From assembly GCA_963969395.1 (NCBI GenBank), contig OZ017803.1:14012001-14076000 (forward strand): a stretch of DNA of 64,000 bases, written 5' to 3'. The notes below the pieces were generated by a model. The model did no database searches. It saw only the letters and a list, made by a program, of their open reading frames with translations, and was not told where the DNA came from. Positions within the stretch are counted from its first letter, which is position 1, and each line of letters opens with the position of its first letter. The position numbers and the translations under genes are program-made. Source of the DNA: Pseudoscleropodium purum (taxonomy: Eukaryota > Streptophyta > Bryopsida > Hypnales > Brachytheciaceae). Of the stretch, positions 12,071-24,590 are shown piece by piece.

Positions 12071-13169
12071 TTGATAATTAGTGCTAGTCCCTGTTTTTTA
12101 CCCCCAACATTATTTTTCAACTTATGTGTATATAGCGTTGGGGCATTTAACTCCCACCATCCTGCCGTCCAACTTTGGTCCTTCCTTGGAAAATTCAGAT
12201 TTTGGTCCTTCCCTAGAAAACTCAGATTTTGCCTCTTGCTATCAAACTCCGGCCCTTCATCAATGGACATTGTTTCCAAAAAATATCTCGGCCCTTCCCT
12301 ATAGGACTCTATTTTTGCCTTCCTTGTCTTGAGAACTCCCTTTTTGGCTTGCTCCCAATGACACCTTGAAGAGGTTGTGTGAGGAGGTGGAGACATTGTG
12401 AGGAAGAGTGGAGAGATTGTGAAGAGAAGTGGAGAGCTCTTAGAGGGGGGAGGTATACTCTATAGTTTCTTGCCTTCCGCCTCAATTTCAAATATTCCCG
12501 GTTCCCACTTGGATTTCAAATGTCAATAACTTTTTTTTGAGGTATGATATTGAACATTGGATGACACCATTGGATTTGTCTTTCTCTCCTCTATTTCCTC
12601 CAACAAATTGTGTTTTTTTTTGGTCGCCATTTTTTTTACAACCACATTTTTACATTTTTTGTAGCCAACCATGGACCACCTCCCACTTGTTGCGATTCCT
12701 CCTAATGTTTCTCCACAATGTCTTCAACAAGTTTCCAACCTTACCACTCGTTGATCTATCACTTTCTTGAATGGTCGAGGACGTTGTTCATGGCTTTGTT
12801 GGATTCTATCCTTGAGTCATTGAAGCATTTTTGGAGCACTTCCGTAGCCAACACTCGGCTAATTTCGTGAAAGCCAACTGCTGGTGGTAGCAACATCACT
12901 AATTCCACAAAGATATTGCCACTCCATTCTCTTGTAGCCAAAGCCAATTGGACAAAAAGAGGCACCATTTTCCAAAAGCCAAACTAGGCCAAGGCAAAAA
13001 AAAAAGCGAATAGGTGCAATATTTGTACCCATTATTACTTGAAGAATTCAGCCACTTCTGCAAATCAAGTGTAAAATTTTCCTTGCACCTACTTCGTAAA
13101 TTGGCCCTTTCCATTCTTGTAGCTCCTAAGTCCAATTTTACAATCTAATTTGTTGATCCCAAAGACAAC

Positions 13170-14096
13170 ATTTTATTGATTTACAAAATCACAGTGAATT
13201 GGGTCCATCAGTTCATAGATAACCACAATGTAGTCCTTCTATCCCAATGTGATCGTTTGACTTATAGCCCTGAAAAAGAGCTTCAAATCGAAATGCAAAC
13301 CACCTACTATTTGGGGGCCTTGCAAAGGGGATTTGCATTCAGGGAATTCGATGAAAATCTCATGGAAAACTCGGATAAAACGCATTTTGTTGTCAATCTT
13401 GACAATGGCCAAACTTTAGGATTTCGAGGAGATACAATTGTCAAATGCGTTGAAGTTGTCTCGGGTGGGAAGTCCATGACCATGGTAGTTTGCATTTTAG
13501 GTGGCCGTCGTGCCACAGTAGAAGCTCCTATGCTCATTTTTTCAAATGAAAATAGGAGCTATCTTATACGGGGTTTGATTGATATCACTTCCAGGGGTTC
13601 TTATAGAACGGGCCCTAAAGATTGGATGGACCAAACCATCTTCCCCAAATATTTCCTAGAACCTCATGCATATCAAGCCGATCTTCATCAATGTATGAAG
13701 ATCATATGGCTTGATAATTGTAGTGGACATACAGTGATCTCTAAATTGGCTACTATCCTAGCTGTCAAAAACACAATTTATAAATTTCTACCACCATGTT
13801 CTACTCACCTTTGCTAACCAGCAGATACGTTCTTCATTTCAAAAATCAAAGATACATGGACAAGATAGTGGGAAGCTAAGAAAATTGAGTTGATACAACA
13901 AAATGCTTGGCAAAATGCATCTCAAGCAAATGGACAACAATCAAGAAAGTTGACAAATCGTGGGAAACGTTTTTTTTTACAATTGGCTACAAATAGTGTA
14001 GAAGTTGGCAATCGAGAGGTGGATTCTGACAACATGTCCTATGCTAGAAAAGAAATGATCTGTTGTGGCTTGGCATTAGGATTTAATGAATCTTGA
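13170..14096 (+). pseudogene. DDE-type transposase, broken by in-frame stops
   Basis: One frame continues from about 13,170 to 14,096, interrupted by TAA at 13,815 and TAG at about 13,869. The first catalytic Asp is expected in the block ENSDKTHF near 13,367, where DET would be usual, followed by VVNLDNGQTLGF. Next come RTGPKDWMD, then IIWLDNCSGHT (second Asp), then FLPPCSTHLC-stop-PADTF (third Asp just after the first stop). This order fits the DDE_1 superfamily endonuclease, as seen in transposases of oomycetes and some plants. An N-terminal helix-turn-helix is mostly missing; only HQFIDNHNVV-like remnants remain. The first stop looks like a CAA-to-TAA change. It lies inside the 12,045-14,601 element and is no longer able to encode a full protein. 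Confidence 0.75.
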
Positions 14097-14575
14097 AGTG
14101 TAGGACAATTGTTTCCACATCTCCAAGAGATAATTGCAAAACATTTGCAATACTTCCAAGGGTAAGAACTACCCAATTTCAACAAGGTAGTTTTAAAACC
14201 CTTTTTGATATTTTACTATTTTTTTTCCTTGAATTTTTGGCCTACAACTAGGATTATTATATTGTGTATTTGCTTCTTGCTATATTTATCAACCTATATA
14301 TATACTATGAAAATTTTCTACATTTCATCATTGCATTGTTTATTTCAGCAATTCAGTGTTTCAGTATTCCAACGTTTTAGCATTTCATACACTGCTTTTT
14401 CCCCACCACTCCAACTTCTATATTTTGTTTCCATCTAACACTAAATGAACTCTCCAAAAAATAGTAAATGACCAAATTTTACTATAGAGCTAAAATAGTA
14501 TTAGAATGGATAAATAATATTCTAACACTAACCTTGCAAATCACAATTAATGTTAGTGTTGATAATTAGTGTAGC

Positions 14576-14601
14576 CAACACTACTTACCATTTTTAGTAT
14601 A
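14576..14601 (-). repeat. right terminal inverted repeat
   Basis: Read on the minus strand it begins TATACTAAAAATGGTAAG, matching the left end at 12,045. Confidence 0.8.
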
Positions 14602-14604
14602 GCT

Positions 14605-14950
14605 TGTTGGTTGAAGTCGTTTATGTCCTGTATCTGAATAAGCTTGGGAGGTGAGGCTGCAAGTCGTTTATATGCAGCATCTACAACTACTTGAAGGTGG
14701 TAGAGTCTTTGCTTATTTGGATTCACTTTGCATAGAGTGAAATTGGCTTCGATTTAATCAAGAGCACACAAGTTCTAATTGTTGGTGCATTGAAAAGATC
14801 AGCTTGGAACAAATCTGCTGACATTGGCTACGTGCAACAAAATGCTCCTTTTCTCATGCAAAGAACATAGATATTTGTTGGTACCAAATCATTCCTTCTT
14901 TCTCATGTGGATATAGATTTGGGAACACAAAGATGACATGTTGATTTGGG
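14605..14950 (+). repeat. GC-rich cassette, copy 1 (right part, decayed)
   Basis: Continues the cassette after the transposon. GTTGGTTGAAGTCGTTTATG matches the other copies, as does the end CATTCCTTCTTTCTCATG. Stops have replaced the frame that is open in copies 2 and 3. Confidence 0.7.
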
Positions 14951-15562
14951 ACATGGCTTTTCTTTTCATTGAAAATATTGCAAGATGAGATTTGAGTTCT
15001 AATACATATAGATGACTAAGTAGGTTCGCTAGAAGTACAAAAGATATGGGATGATGCTTCTATACCTATATTCTTGACAAGTTAATGACATTTGAATACA
15101 TATCCATATTTGTGTATCAAGTTTTGTATATTTGGACACATAATTGGCATTTTGGAGGTCATAGTACTAGTACTTATATGTTTTTACAACTCATTAGCAT
15201 TTCATATGTAGTGGTTGTATTCATCTAACAAAGTTTGGTCACTTACATAGTTTATAGAAATACCTTGAATGTTGTATGGTCAAAAATGCATGGTAGACTT
15301 AAGTTTGTGAATTCTTGTAGCATCACAAGAGTGTTAATGTTGCCAAACCAATTCCATCATGAATCAAATGAATGTACTTTTCTAATGGATTTGCTAAAAA
15401 AGTTCACTACAAATAATCTTCCAACAATTTTCCATCCTAGTGTTGTTTAGGGTTGTGCGTTCAATCTAAGACCATTAATCCTAAATATTGAGATTTAGGC
15501 CCAATCAAAGTATTTAAAGTAGGGCAAAAGAAAAGTTTTTATTGACTAAATAGAGTGGTTAA

Positions 15563-16484
15563 CCCTTGAAGTCCCATTGTTCTTTTAGGGGGACAAAATA
15601 GATTTTGGAAAGGCTTCTACAGTCTCAATTTTCATTGTGATTTTTTGAAATTTTTTTTGAAGATAGGAAAATACTTCAACTTTTTAGGAATATAATTTTT
15701 ATTACAATTGGTGCTTGGAAGCAAAAGATTTGCCATTCTAGGCCCAAAATGGTGTTCATTGGGCATCACCAATAAATCACAATCACTAATATTCAAAATT
15801 TTCAAAATTTTGTTTCACATAGAAAATATTCTTGCCTACATAGAAAGGTTTAATTCATTCTATTTGGACTAATAATGAGAAATTTCTAGATAATATTCCT
15901 TTTGGAGAAATCTAAGCATCTTCTTGAAAAATAACTTATAGGATTTATTTTTTAATGCAATTTATAAAAATTCAAAACAAAGTGTTTGGTATATTAAGTT
16001 TGTTTGCAAGAACTATCTCACCATTGAGATTATTGTGATTCAATTCCATCTTAGAGGTATTAACAATTAAGTTTTCCATTTAGTCTTGAACCTACTTCTA
16101 CTCAATATTTTTTTAAAGAATAAAAGCCAAGTGTGTGTTTAAGAAATATTTTCCTAGAATTTCAATTCAATACTTAAACATAATTTTTTATTAATTCAAC
16201 ATGTATAGTACAAAAATTTTAAGCTAAGAAAATTGAAAGCCTTAAAATGTAGACAAGCAAGGTGCAAAAGAAATGATTTTCTTTACTTCAAATGCAAATA
16301 TCATGCAATCCATGTAATCAAAGTTCTTAAAGTTTCTTTTTTACATTTTTATACCAATCTATTGTAAGATTATTTGGTTAGATATGCAAAAATAATAACC
16401 TTCAAAGTTTTTTGCACTTTGCAATACAATTGGTAGTCTTAATTTGAATGGAATTTGATGAAATAAAGACCTTGGAACTTAGGA
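15563..16484 (+). mobile_element. TTAA-flanked non-autonomous element (~0.92 kb)
   Basis: Flanked by TTAA at 15,559-15,562 and 16,485-16,488. The left end reads CCCTTGAAGTCCCATTG and the right end CCTTGGAACTTAGGA then TTAA. It has the family's internal landmarks: a run near GGGGGACAAA just inside the left end and a TTTTGAAATTTTTTTTGAAG stretch. It has no coding capacity. A homologous element lies at the same place in block B (48,870-50,626), so this insertion predates the duplication. Confidence 0.65.
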
Positions 16485-17276
16485 TTAAGTAATCAAAAGG
16501 GGAACTTCTACCTTTAGGGAATCAAAACCATCAAAGAAAATGATGATTTTAGGGCCTTGATGTTGAGGGTAATTATGGAAAAGATCGATTATTTAAAGCT
16601 ATTGGATGACCATTGTGATGAAGATTTCATTTGTCATCCTAATGACTCTTTGGTTTGAAGACAACCTAGTGATTCTATTGGTGTATTTTGAAACTTAAAA
16701 TAGATTCTTGAATTATTTAAAAATTTGAATTTTGACTATTATCTCTAGCTCATACATTCAACTCTTTGTAGAGAAGAGAATTGAAAGATTCATCTTTCCT
16801 ATTAGGGCAATACAACCATTTTGCCTACCAATAGATAATTTACTTATTCGTATTTCAAAGAAAAATAAATTTTTCATCTTGCACCCAAGTTTTATTCAAA
16901 GTGACTTTGGTTCTACTTGTAAATGGTATCAATTCCATTAATAAACATGGAGCTTGATAAATTTATGTGTGTTTTATTGTAGTGGAATTTTGTAAAATGA
17001 TTGCTCTTATCAAGTAAAGATTTTGGTAACAACAACTACACAAGGATCTTACTAGCTATGAATCTATGCTTCTCTATAAAATCTATATGAAACTTGCAAG
17101 ACAATCTCAACATAGTGATTTTAAATTGATGTGCTTAGAAAATTAGTTACAATTATAACCTTGAATGTATTCTTTTTGAGTTTTTGATATGGGTGCAATC
17201 TTTGTGTTATACTCTAAAATGTTGTCATAGTCTAAGATGCTCTTCTTGGCAAATGTATAGATTGCCATAGGTGATC

Positions 17277-20200
17277 CTCTTCTTACTCTGACATTGGTAG
17301 GAGCAGCTGTGAGTTTATTGCTCAAAGAGGTAATTGATGTTGCCAAAGGGGCAATAAGAATCAAAGAGAATTGCAAAGCTCTCAAGGTCAAGGTAGATAA
17401 AATTATACCACTATTAGAAGTTGTTGAAGAAAATTCAACCAATTGGAAGCAAGCTCATTTGAACTAGTTGTTGGAATTCAATACAGTACTACTCAATGCT
17501 ATGAATGTTCTAGAAGAATGTCTTAAAGAGTCAAGAAGCGGTAAGTAGGTGAGACTGATGAAAGTATGGCAGTGGTGCAAGTTACCATCTCATTTAAAGT
17601 GCATCATTGATCAAATTGATGAAGCAAGGTTGAATGCAATTCTAGCCACAATTGGTATTAAGTATTAACATCCAATCTTCAAACTTAGTTGAAAAGCAAT
17701 CAAAATCAAAAATTGATTTTGTAATATAATCAATCTCTCCCTTGATTGTGGGGGTGGAGAAATCATTCAATAATCTCAAAACATCTATATTGGCAAATCA
17801 TTCAAAAGCCAAGTCTACTATCCTTGCTTTGCAAGAAAGGGTAGAGCCGGAAAAACTTTGCTTGCTAGGCAATTGAATAATGATGAAGACATCAAAGCTG
17901 TATATGGATCAGAAGAGATCTTATGGATTACAGTTGGTTTGGATGCAAGAATATCAAACTTGTACAAAACCATGGGAAAGTTTCTGAATGATGATGTATT
18001 TGAAAAAGAGTATGCTCATTGCAACCAAGAAGACCAACATACATATTTGTGGAATGCATTTTCCAAGAAGAAGATATTCTTGATTTTAGATGATGTGTGG
18101 GGAAATCAATGTGTTCATCAAGAAATGATGTATTGGTTGAATATTGCCTTTGCTCCCGAGTCCACTACTCTCATAACAACTGGATGTGCAACACTCCTCT
18201 CTAAAGTTCATGTTGAAGTAGAAGTGATGTTGTTGCTCTCCAATGAAGATAGTTGGACATTATTTTGTACTCATGCATTTGAAAGTGGCTCTCCTCCACT
18301 AACTATTTTAAAAGACTTGGCAAGAGAGGTTTACAAGGAATGCAAGGGTCTTCCATTAGTATTGAGAGTGATTGGAAGTAGAATGTTAGACAAGCATGAC
18401 ATGGCCGAATGGTGTTCTACCTTATTCAAATTGAAACAATCCAAACCAATATTGGATTCCAATGTAAAAAATGAGTTGTATCATTGTTTACAATTAAGTT
18501 ACAATGACTTAAAGCATGAAGTGACAAAGATATGTTTCTTGTATTGTGTTGCATTTCTAGAAGACTACAAGATTCCAATTAAACTTTTATGCAAGATGTG
18601 GATTGTAGAAAGATTATTTGGTGCACTTGATGGGAAAGAAGCCAAAGATGTAGTTATAGTACATCTTGAAATCCTTGTAAAGCGGTCCATGGTTGATTGG
18701 AATACATGGTGGATACATTGTGGTACATGATATTCTTAAAGATCTTACAATATACATCATTTACAAATCAAAACTAGGGGATTGTGCATCAAAATGTTGG
18801 TTTTAATCAAGGAAAGTATTGACATCACTTTTTCCAAACAAATCACACAAGAAGACACAAAAGATGTCATTTGTGCAAAGCAACAATTTACAATGGCCAA
18901 GTCAACTTCATGCTCGTGACCTTTGAATATGTTTGCTATCTAAAATATCTACTTGTAAAAGACAATTGTGTATTCCCGAGGCATTTTTCTCCAACTTGCA
19001 AGCCTTACAACATTTAGACCTTTTAAAAAATCACTTTGATGAAAAGCCTCTAAAAGTTTGTGGAATGCAATCTCTTCTAATTCTAAATTTAGATGAATGT
19101 AGATCCTTAAGTGATCTTCTAGAGAGTATCCAAGAATTGGACATGCTTAAAGAATTAAATCTTGGAGGATGTGATTTGTTGAAAGTGCTTCCTCACAACA
19201 TTGGAGGCTTGAAATGTCTTAGAAAGTTGGATCTTAGAAAGTGCAAATCCTTAAATGAACTTCCCCAAAGCATTGGAGAATTGAATTCTCTCATTGTGTT
19301 GGATCTTAGAAAATGTTAATCATTGAAAGTGCTTCCTCAAAGCATTGGAGGCTTGAAATATCTTGCAAAGTTGGATCTACATGGGGGGTGTCCTTAAGAG
19401 AGCTTCCAAAGACCATAAGAAAATTAGACACTCTTAAAGGGTTATGTCTTCCAAGATGTGAATCCTTGGAAGTGCTTCTTCAAAACATTAGAAGCTTAAA
19501 ATGTCTTACAAAGTTGGATCTACATGGGTATGAATCTTTGAGTGAACTTCCAAAGACCATCAAAGAATTGAACACTTTTGAAGAATTATATATTGGAAAA
19601 TGTGAATCTTTGAAAGTCCTTCAAAGTATTGGAGACTTGAAATGTCTCACAAAGTTGGATGTGAATCCTTGAATGAGCTTCCAAAGAGCATTGGAAATTT
19701 GAACAATCATAAAGAGTTATATCTTGGAAGATGTGTATCCTTGAAGATGCTTCCTTATAGCATTAGGGGCTTAAAATGTCTCACAAAGTTGGGTTTCAAA
19801 GGTGTAGATCCTTGAGTGAGCTTCCAGAGAGCATCAAAGAATTGAACTCTCTCATTGTATTGGATCTTCAAGAATGTGTATCTTTGAAAGTGCTTCTTCA
19901 AAGCATTAGAGGTTGAAAATGTCTTGCAAAGTTAGATCTTCAAAGGTGTGGATTATTGAATGAGCTTCCAAAGAACATCGGAGAGTTGAGTTTCTCATTG
20001 TGTTGAATCTTCAAAGATGTGGATCATTGAAAGTGCTTCCTCAAAGCATTGGAAACTTGAAATGTCTTACAACATTGGATCTAAATGGATGTTGGTCTTT
20101 GATTGAGCTTCTGAAAGACATTGGAAAATTGAACAATCTCGATAAATTATATATTAGAGGATGTGAATCCTTGGAAGTGCTTCCTCAAATCATTGGAGGC

Positions 20201-20940
20201 TTGAAATGTCCTACAAAATTGCAGTTGGATGGGTGTTAGTCTTTGAGTGAGCTTCCGAAGAGCATCGGAAAATTGAACAATCTTGACAAATTACATATTG
20301 GAAGATGTGAATCCTTGGAAATACTTCCTCAAAGCATTGGAGGCTTGAAATTTCTTACAAAGTTGGATCTTCAATGGTGTGGATCCTTGATTGAGCTTCC
20401 GGAGAGCATTAGAGAGTTGAACTCTCTCATTGTGTTAGATCTTCAAGGATGCGTATCCTTGAAAGAACTTCTTGAAAACATTGGAAGCTTGAAATGCCTT
20501 ATAAACTTGGATGTTCAACAATGTAAATCTTGGAGTGAATTCCTAGAGAGCATCACAAAATTGGACAATCTTTAAAGAATTATATCTTAGGAGATGTGAA
20601 TCCTTGAAAGTGCTTCTTCAAAGCATTAGAGGTTTGAAATGTCTTACAAAGTTAGATTTTGAAGGGTGTGGATCTGTAAGTGAGCTTCCAAAGACCATCA
20701 AAGAGTTGGACACTTAAAAAAACTATATCTTCGATAGAGGATGTAAATCTTTGAGATTGTTTTCTCATAGCATTAGGGGCTTGAAATGTCTTACTACGGT
20801 AAATCTTAAAGGGTGTGGATCTTTGAATGAACTTCTAGGAGCTTCAATAAATTAATGTGTTCAATGAATTGAATTGGTGAAGATACAAATTTTTGAATGT
20901 CTAGCTAAAAAACATTAGTGGATTGAAAAGATTTGTAATT
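17277..20940 (+). pseudogene. NLR immune-receptor pseudogene (paralogue of the 52 kb gene)
   Basis: Aligns along its whole length with the gene at 52,072-55,485. The start codon is ATA (17,277) where the paralogue has ATG. Stops replace Trp codons at 17,467 (TAG) and in GGTAAGTAGGTG near 17,545; a frameshift follows near 17,665. The P-loop near 17,837 has a one-base deletion and Gly-to-Glu changes. The longest surviving frame (17,858-18,730) covers most of NB-ARC: FLILDDVWG, TTLITTG, CKGLPLVL, CFLYCVAFLEDYK. A frameshift around 18,700 removes the VHD motif. LRR units (LPQSIGNLKCLTTLDL-like, 24-residue period) continue in several frames to about 20,940. It cannot encode a functional receptor. 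A transcript or small RNAs from it could still affect the intact paralogue. Confidence 0.9.
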
Positions 20941-22435
20941 GTAAAGCTTATGATTTGAGGTTGTTTGCATGCAAAGGTGCACAAGTTCTTTTTTCATAGT
21001 CCACTAAAATGTAGAGTTTTGAGGAACTTGAAATATGTCCATGATAAATGTACATTGAATTTGAGATGGAAGTCTATTTTTTGAGGAGGAAGGTCACCAA
21101 GGCTTCTTATCCACCATAAAAAGGTATTTAAATTGTCTTCAAGTACTCAAAATTGGAAAATTTACACCAAAAGAGTGCTTTGTCATAGTACATTATACAC
21201 ACTAAATTTTAATGATCTCATTGAGAGTTATTACAGTTACAATCTTTTAATATAGATTTGTGCATTTGAAATAATTGTACTTTTCAAGTTCATACTATTT
21301 TAGGATTTTTTGAATTTTTATATTCAACCTTGAAGGTCAAAATCTCATATTCAATTTTAGAGTCTTAAAAAATCATTTTTTTTTCAATTTATATTTTTTC
21401 AAAAAAATTGATGGTAGATTTTTCTTGAATTTTTATTTGAAGGTTATAAATTATCTATAGCAAAAAATAATAAATATGATAGCATAGATTTAGGTACAAA
21501 TAGCACAATTTTTTTATGCAAAACTAGTACAAATCAAGCATGATATGCACTTCAAGTATATAATAGGACTTTGTATATTGTAGTACACATTTAAACATGA
21601 GTCTTTTCCAAAAAAAGATTGACAACTTGAACTCTCACATACAATTGGATTTAGGATATTAAGTATCCTTGAAAATAATTCCAAAATGCTTTGAAGCATT
21701 GAATCTCTTGTATAGTTGAATTCATAGATAGAAGAAATTATTAATCCTTGAATGATCTTGGAAAGTGTATTTATTATATGAACAATCTTCAAAGAAGTTT
21801 CTAATATAAAACTTAGGATGCACTTGAGAGACACTATAATCGAATAATAAGGTGCAATGTTTATTGTGAATATCTAAATTACTCTTTGTACAAATATATT
21901 ATAGGGTAGTTGAATAAGTAATGTTATTTTTAGAATAATATCCATGTCATAAATGTTAGGTTGTAGATCTATACCAAACATTATTCTATACTATAGTATT
22001 ATACTAATGATAACTTATGGTATGGACTTCACTATCATCAAATTAAAATTGACTTCATATGAACCTACCTAAGCTTTCAAAAAGTCCTATGGGAGCTAAA
22101 ACAAGTTTAGGGGTTAAATAGAGACATGGTTTATAATGAGCACTAAGAGAAGTCATGTTCGCTGAGGTTGTCTATGATTTGTATGATTTTGAAACTTGTA
22201 GTAGTATTCTTCAAAACACACTTGATTTAGATAAATGTATATTCTATTGTGCGCTCAACAATAGAATGTACAATGTTGGTCACCACAAACAAAACAAGGG
22301 TGCCGTATACATGACCAAGTTAACAAGAGTGGTCTTTTTTCATCAACTCCCTCATCCACATCCGTCCCCCTTCCACGCCAATTTTGAAGGAGTGCATCAC
22401 AAAAATTCATCTTGAATTACAAGTGAGTCATTAGT
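20941..22435. other. distal part of block A, no gene seen
   Basis: AT-rich. Stretches at 21,130-21,420, 21,890-21,975 and 22,030-22,150 match block B downstream of its NLR (55,780-56,150, 56,400-56,485 and 63,150-63,265). The 86-codon open frame at 22,155-22,415 has no recognisable domain. Confidence 0.45.
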
Positions 22436-24590
22436 ACCTTACTTCGATAATGCACTTGAATAATACCTAAATACATAGTATACAGATTTACCATTATAGT
22501 GTCCAAAAAAAATTAAAAGACTCTATACCACCACTTATGCAATCGTATTTGGCTTGAATATGATGCTCACAATTGGTTAGCTATATCCATGCCCCTCATG
22601 GGTGTGTTGTATTCTAAATGTACTGGCAAAGATGGAATGGCATCTTAGACCACTTAGTTTCTATGAGGCATAGTAGGAATGGGAACATATGGGAATGGAA
22701 TGGACAATGCATGAGTAGAAATTAGAAGCATTGGATGTTTGTCCTTTCAAAGGACACAACTCATTCCTCTACTATCATGCATGGCCAATTCTAAAGTACC
22801 TTGTAGAAAATTGTTCCAATTTCGCAATGTTTTCAATTTGCAAAGGATTCCTACATGATTTGACCTCATAGTACATAGATTTGAATTGCCCCTAGATCAC
22901 AAAAAGTCCAACACTAGAGAAGTAGTTGTTTATCACTACTATGTATTCTTGCCCTTCTAAACCTACTACTAATTTTATTACTACATTGTGCACTACTTTT
23001 GATTCCTATCGCACTCCTATAAGTATTTTATTTGGTATTAGATTAGGATTAGTGCCACAATATATATCAAAATTGAAGACATCTTTTGACATTGAATCTG
23101 CTATGCCCGACACCTTGATGCCCCATTTCTAGACCTTCTTAGGCATATATTGCCTCGCTAGACAATAACTACCTTTATAGCAAATCATCATTTTGTTAAT
23201 AATGAGATATTTTCCTAATATCCCTTTTTTAAAATTCTCTATAAAATTATTCACTAGCAACCTCACTTGTCCCATCTTGTCATACCCCGGTAATTCCCTT
23301 TCTATTACATATGTTGCCGGATTTGTCACATGAAGACATCTTGTAATGGTTTAAAACCTAGCATGCATAAAAAATTGAGAAACACTAGGGCAATGGAAAA
23401 ATGAACTTTTTTTTGCCCAATAAGTCTTTCTATTTGGTTGTTTCTTCATTCCAATAAACATGCATGTTGCTATGTATGCTTCCAACCCCATCATAGTAAG
23501 AGGTGACCACCCCACTCCCCTTGAGGCTTTTCCATGCTCGTTTGGTGTTGTAGCGTAGTGGTTGGTTTCTACAACAATCTTTTGCAATATAGAGAAGGGC
23601 TAAAACAATGAGAACATTGTAAGAAGAATAGCATAAATCGGAATTTTTTTTTGACCCAAACACCCTATTAATTCCTTTAAGACATGGAGAATAAGTAAAA
23701 TTTGTTTTTGACCATGTAGAATTCCGGAACATATGTTTGATCCATGTTGAATCAATGGGCTCACCATCATCCCTACTCTCATCTCCATTCTTGTCTCCTC
23801 CATCAACATTATCTTCCTTTTCATTTCCCATATCACCACCCATTACAAAATTAGGGTGTAAATCAGAGCCCTCACTCACTCTAACTATCTCATCCAATTG
23901 ATGGAAATCAGTTTGTCCACATTCTTGGACTCTCCCTATTTACAATTCATGTTTCACTCTTTTGTTCCTATTGCCCCTTCTACAAAGCCTACCACTTTCC
24001 TCTTTTGCCCCTCCCGCATTGTCCATGCCTAATAATGAGTCATTCCCTTCCAAGCCCATTGGTCCTCCTTCAAGTGCCCCACCATCTCCTACCAACTCCT
24101 TACCTATACCACTACCAATATTGCCACCTCTTACTCCAACACTTCCACCAATTGTACAAGACCATTCATTTTTTAAATTTCCCCCTCCCGCCATGTGGCC
24201 TCCATCACTTAGAAAGTCGTTGCAGTTGACTTCCCAACAACCTCTTTGCAACTTGTTATGGTCAATATTGGCATTGTTCCTTGGTCTTTTTTGACTAGTT
24301 GAAGCAACATATGGACACAACCACACATGAACATGTCATAGATGTGCAAGAGCTCTTAAGGCCAAGAATAGTGTGCATTGTTGTCATCATCATTGTCATT
24401 ATAATGCAAGCTTTGTCACAACTTGAGGGACAACCTTCCATTTGTAAATCTTCTTGAGAGTCAAAGAAGTCTTGGTTTGCATCACCAATTTGTGCTTCAT
24501 CTTTTTTATTGTTGATTTCTTGCTCAATATTTTGGTGTAGTGTTGATGTAGGAGTAGAGTCCACACTATAGTTTCTACTTAAGGTCAATG
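22436..24590 (-). pseudogene. piggyBac-like transposase relic (DDE_Tnp_1_7 type)
   Basis: Minus-strand fragments in three frames follow the order of a piggyBac transposase. An acidic N-terminal region runs from about 24,588 to 23,750. TNFTYSPCLKGINRVFG comes at about 23,690. The block LEAYIATCMFIGMKKQP...TYWAK is at about 23,490-23,400. GQVRLLVNNFIENFKKG, GKYLIINKMMICYKGSY and RQYMPKK lie at 23,290-23,130. FDIYCGTN is at about 23,070. VVINNYFSSVGLF, where family members have Asp before NYF, is at about 22,930-22,890. MHDSRGMS, KDKHPMLLISTHALSI and YNTPMRGMDIANQL...IRLHKWWYRVF run to about 22,500. Many stops and frameshifts and a lost catalytic Asp mean it is dead. I could not find element ends with terminal repeats. 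Confidence 0.8.

Larger units (their letters stand above)
12045..14601 (+). mobile_element. DDE_1/pogo-like DNA transposon with terminal inverted repeats
   Basis: Terminal inverted repeats of about 26 bp: the left end reads ACACTAAAAATGGTAA from 12,045, and the right end, read inward, is TATACTAAAAATGGTAAG from 14,601. It interrupts the GC-rich cassette. The two uninterrupted cassettes (around 46,349 and 47,944) give the empty site ACGCTGGTTGGTTGAAG. Compared with them, the flanks show GCT duplicated at 12,042-12,044 and 14,602-14,604. A two-base TA duplication, expected for Tc1/mariner/pogo elements, is also readable at the ends (TA at 12,044-12,045 and 14,600-14,601) but fits the empty sites worse. 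The interior holds a broken transposase. The element is absent from block B. Confidence 0.85.
9119..22150. repeat. segmental duplication, block A
   Basis: Colinear with block B (41,264-63,265) in the same orientation. Anchors I matched by eye: 9119-9560 with 41,264-41,710; 9720-9865 with 41,840-41,985; 10,850 with 42,045; 11,220 with 45,195; 11,620-12,044 plus 14,605-14,950 with 47,498-48,290; 15,230-16,490 with 48,520-50,626; 16,540-21,000 with 51,460-55,650; 21,890-21,975 with 56,400-56,485; 22,030-22,150 with 63,150-63,265. Block A carries the decayed NLR and a 2.56 kb transposon missing from block B. It lacks the hairpin, the nested TTAA element and the 56.6-63.1 kb stretch found in block B. 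Confidence 0.8.

Noticed and set aside
12759..13135. Minus-strand open frames inside the DDE transposon
   Set aside because: They oppose the transposase strand and have no recognisable motif.
22110..22125. TTTAGGGGTTAA as an end of the piggyBac-like element
   Set aside because: It reads in the wrong direction for a left boundary and lies within sequence colinear with block B.
23962..24294. Pro/Leu-rich plus-strand open frame
   Set aside because: Antisense to the Gly-rich N-terminal region of the piggyBac-like relic.
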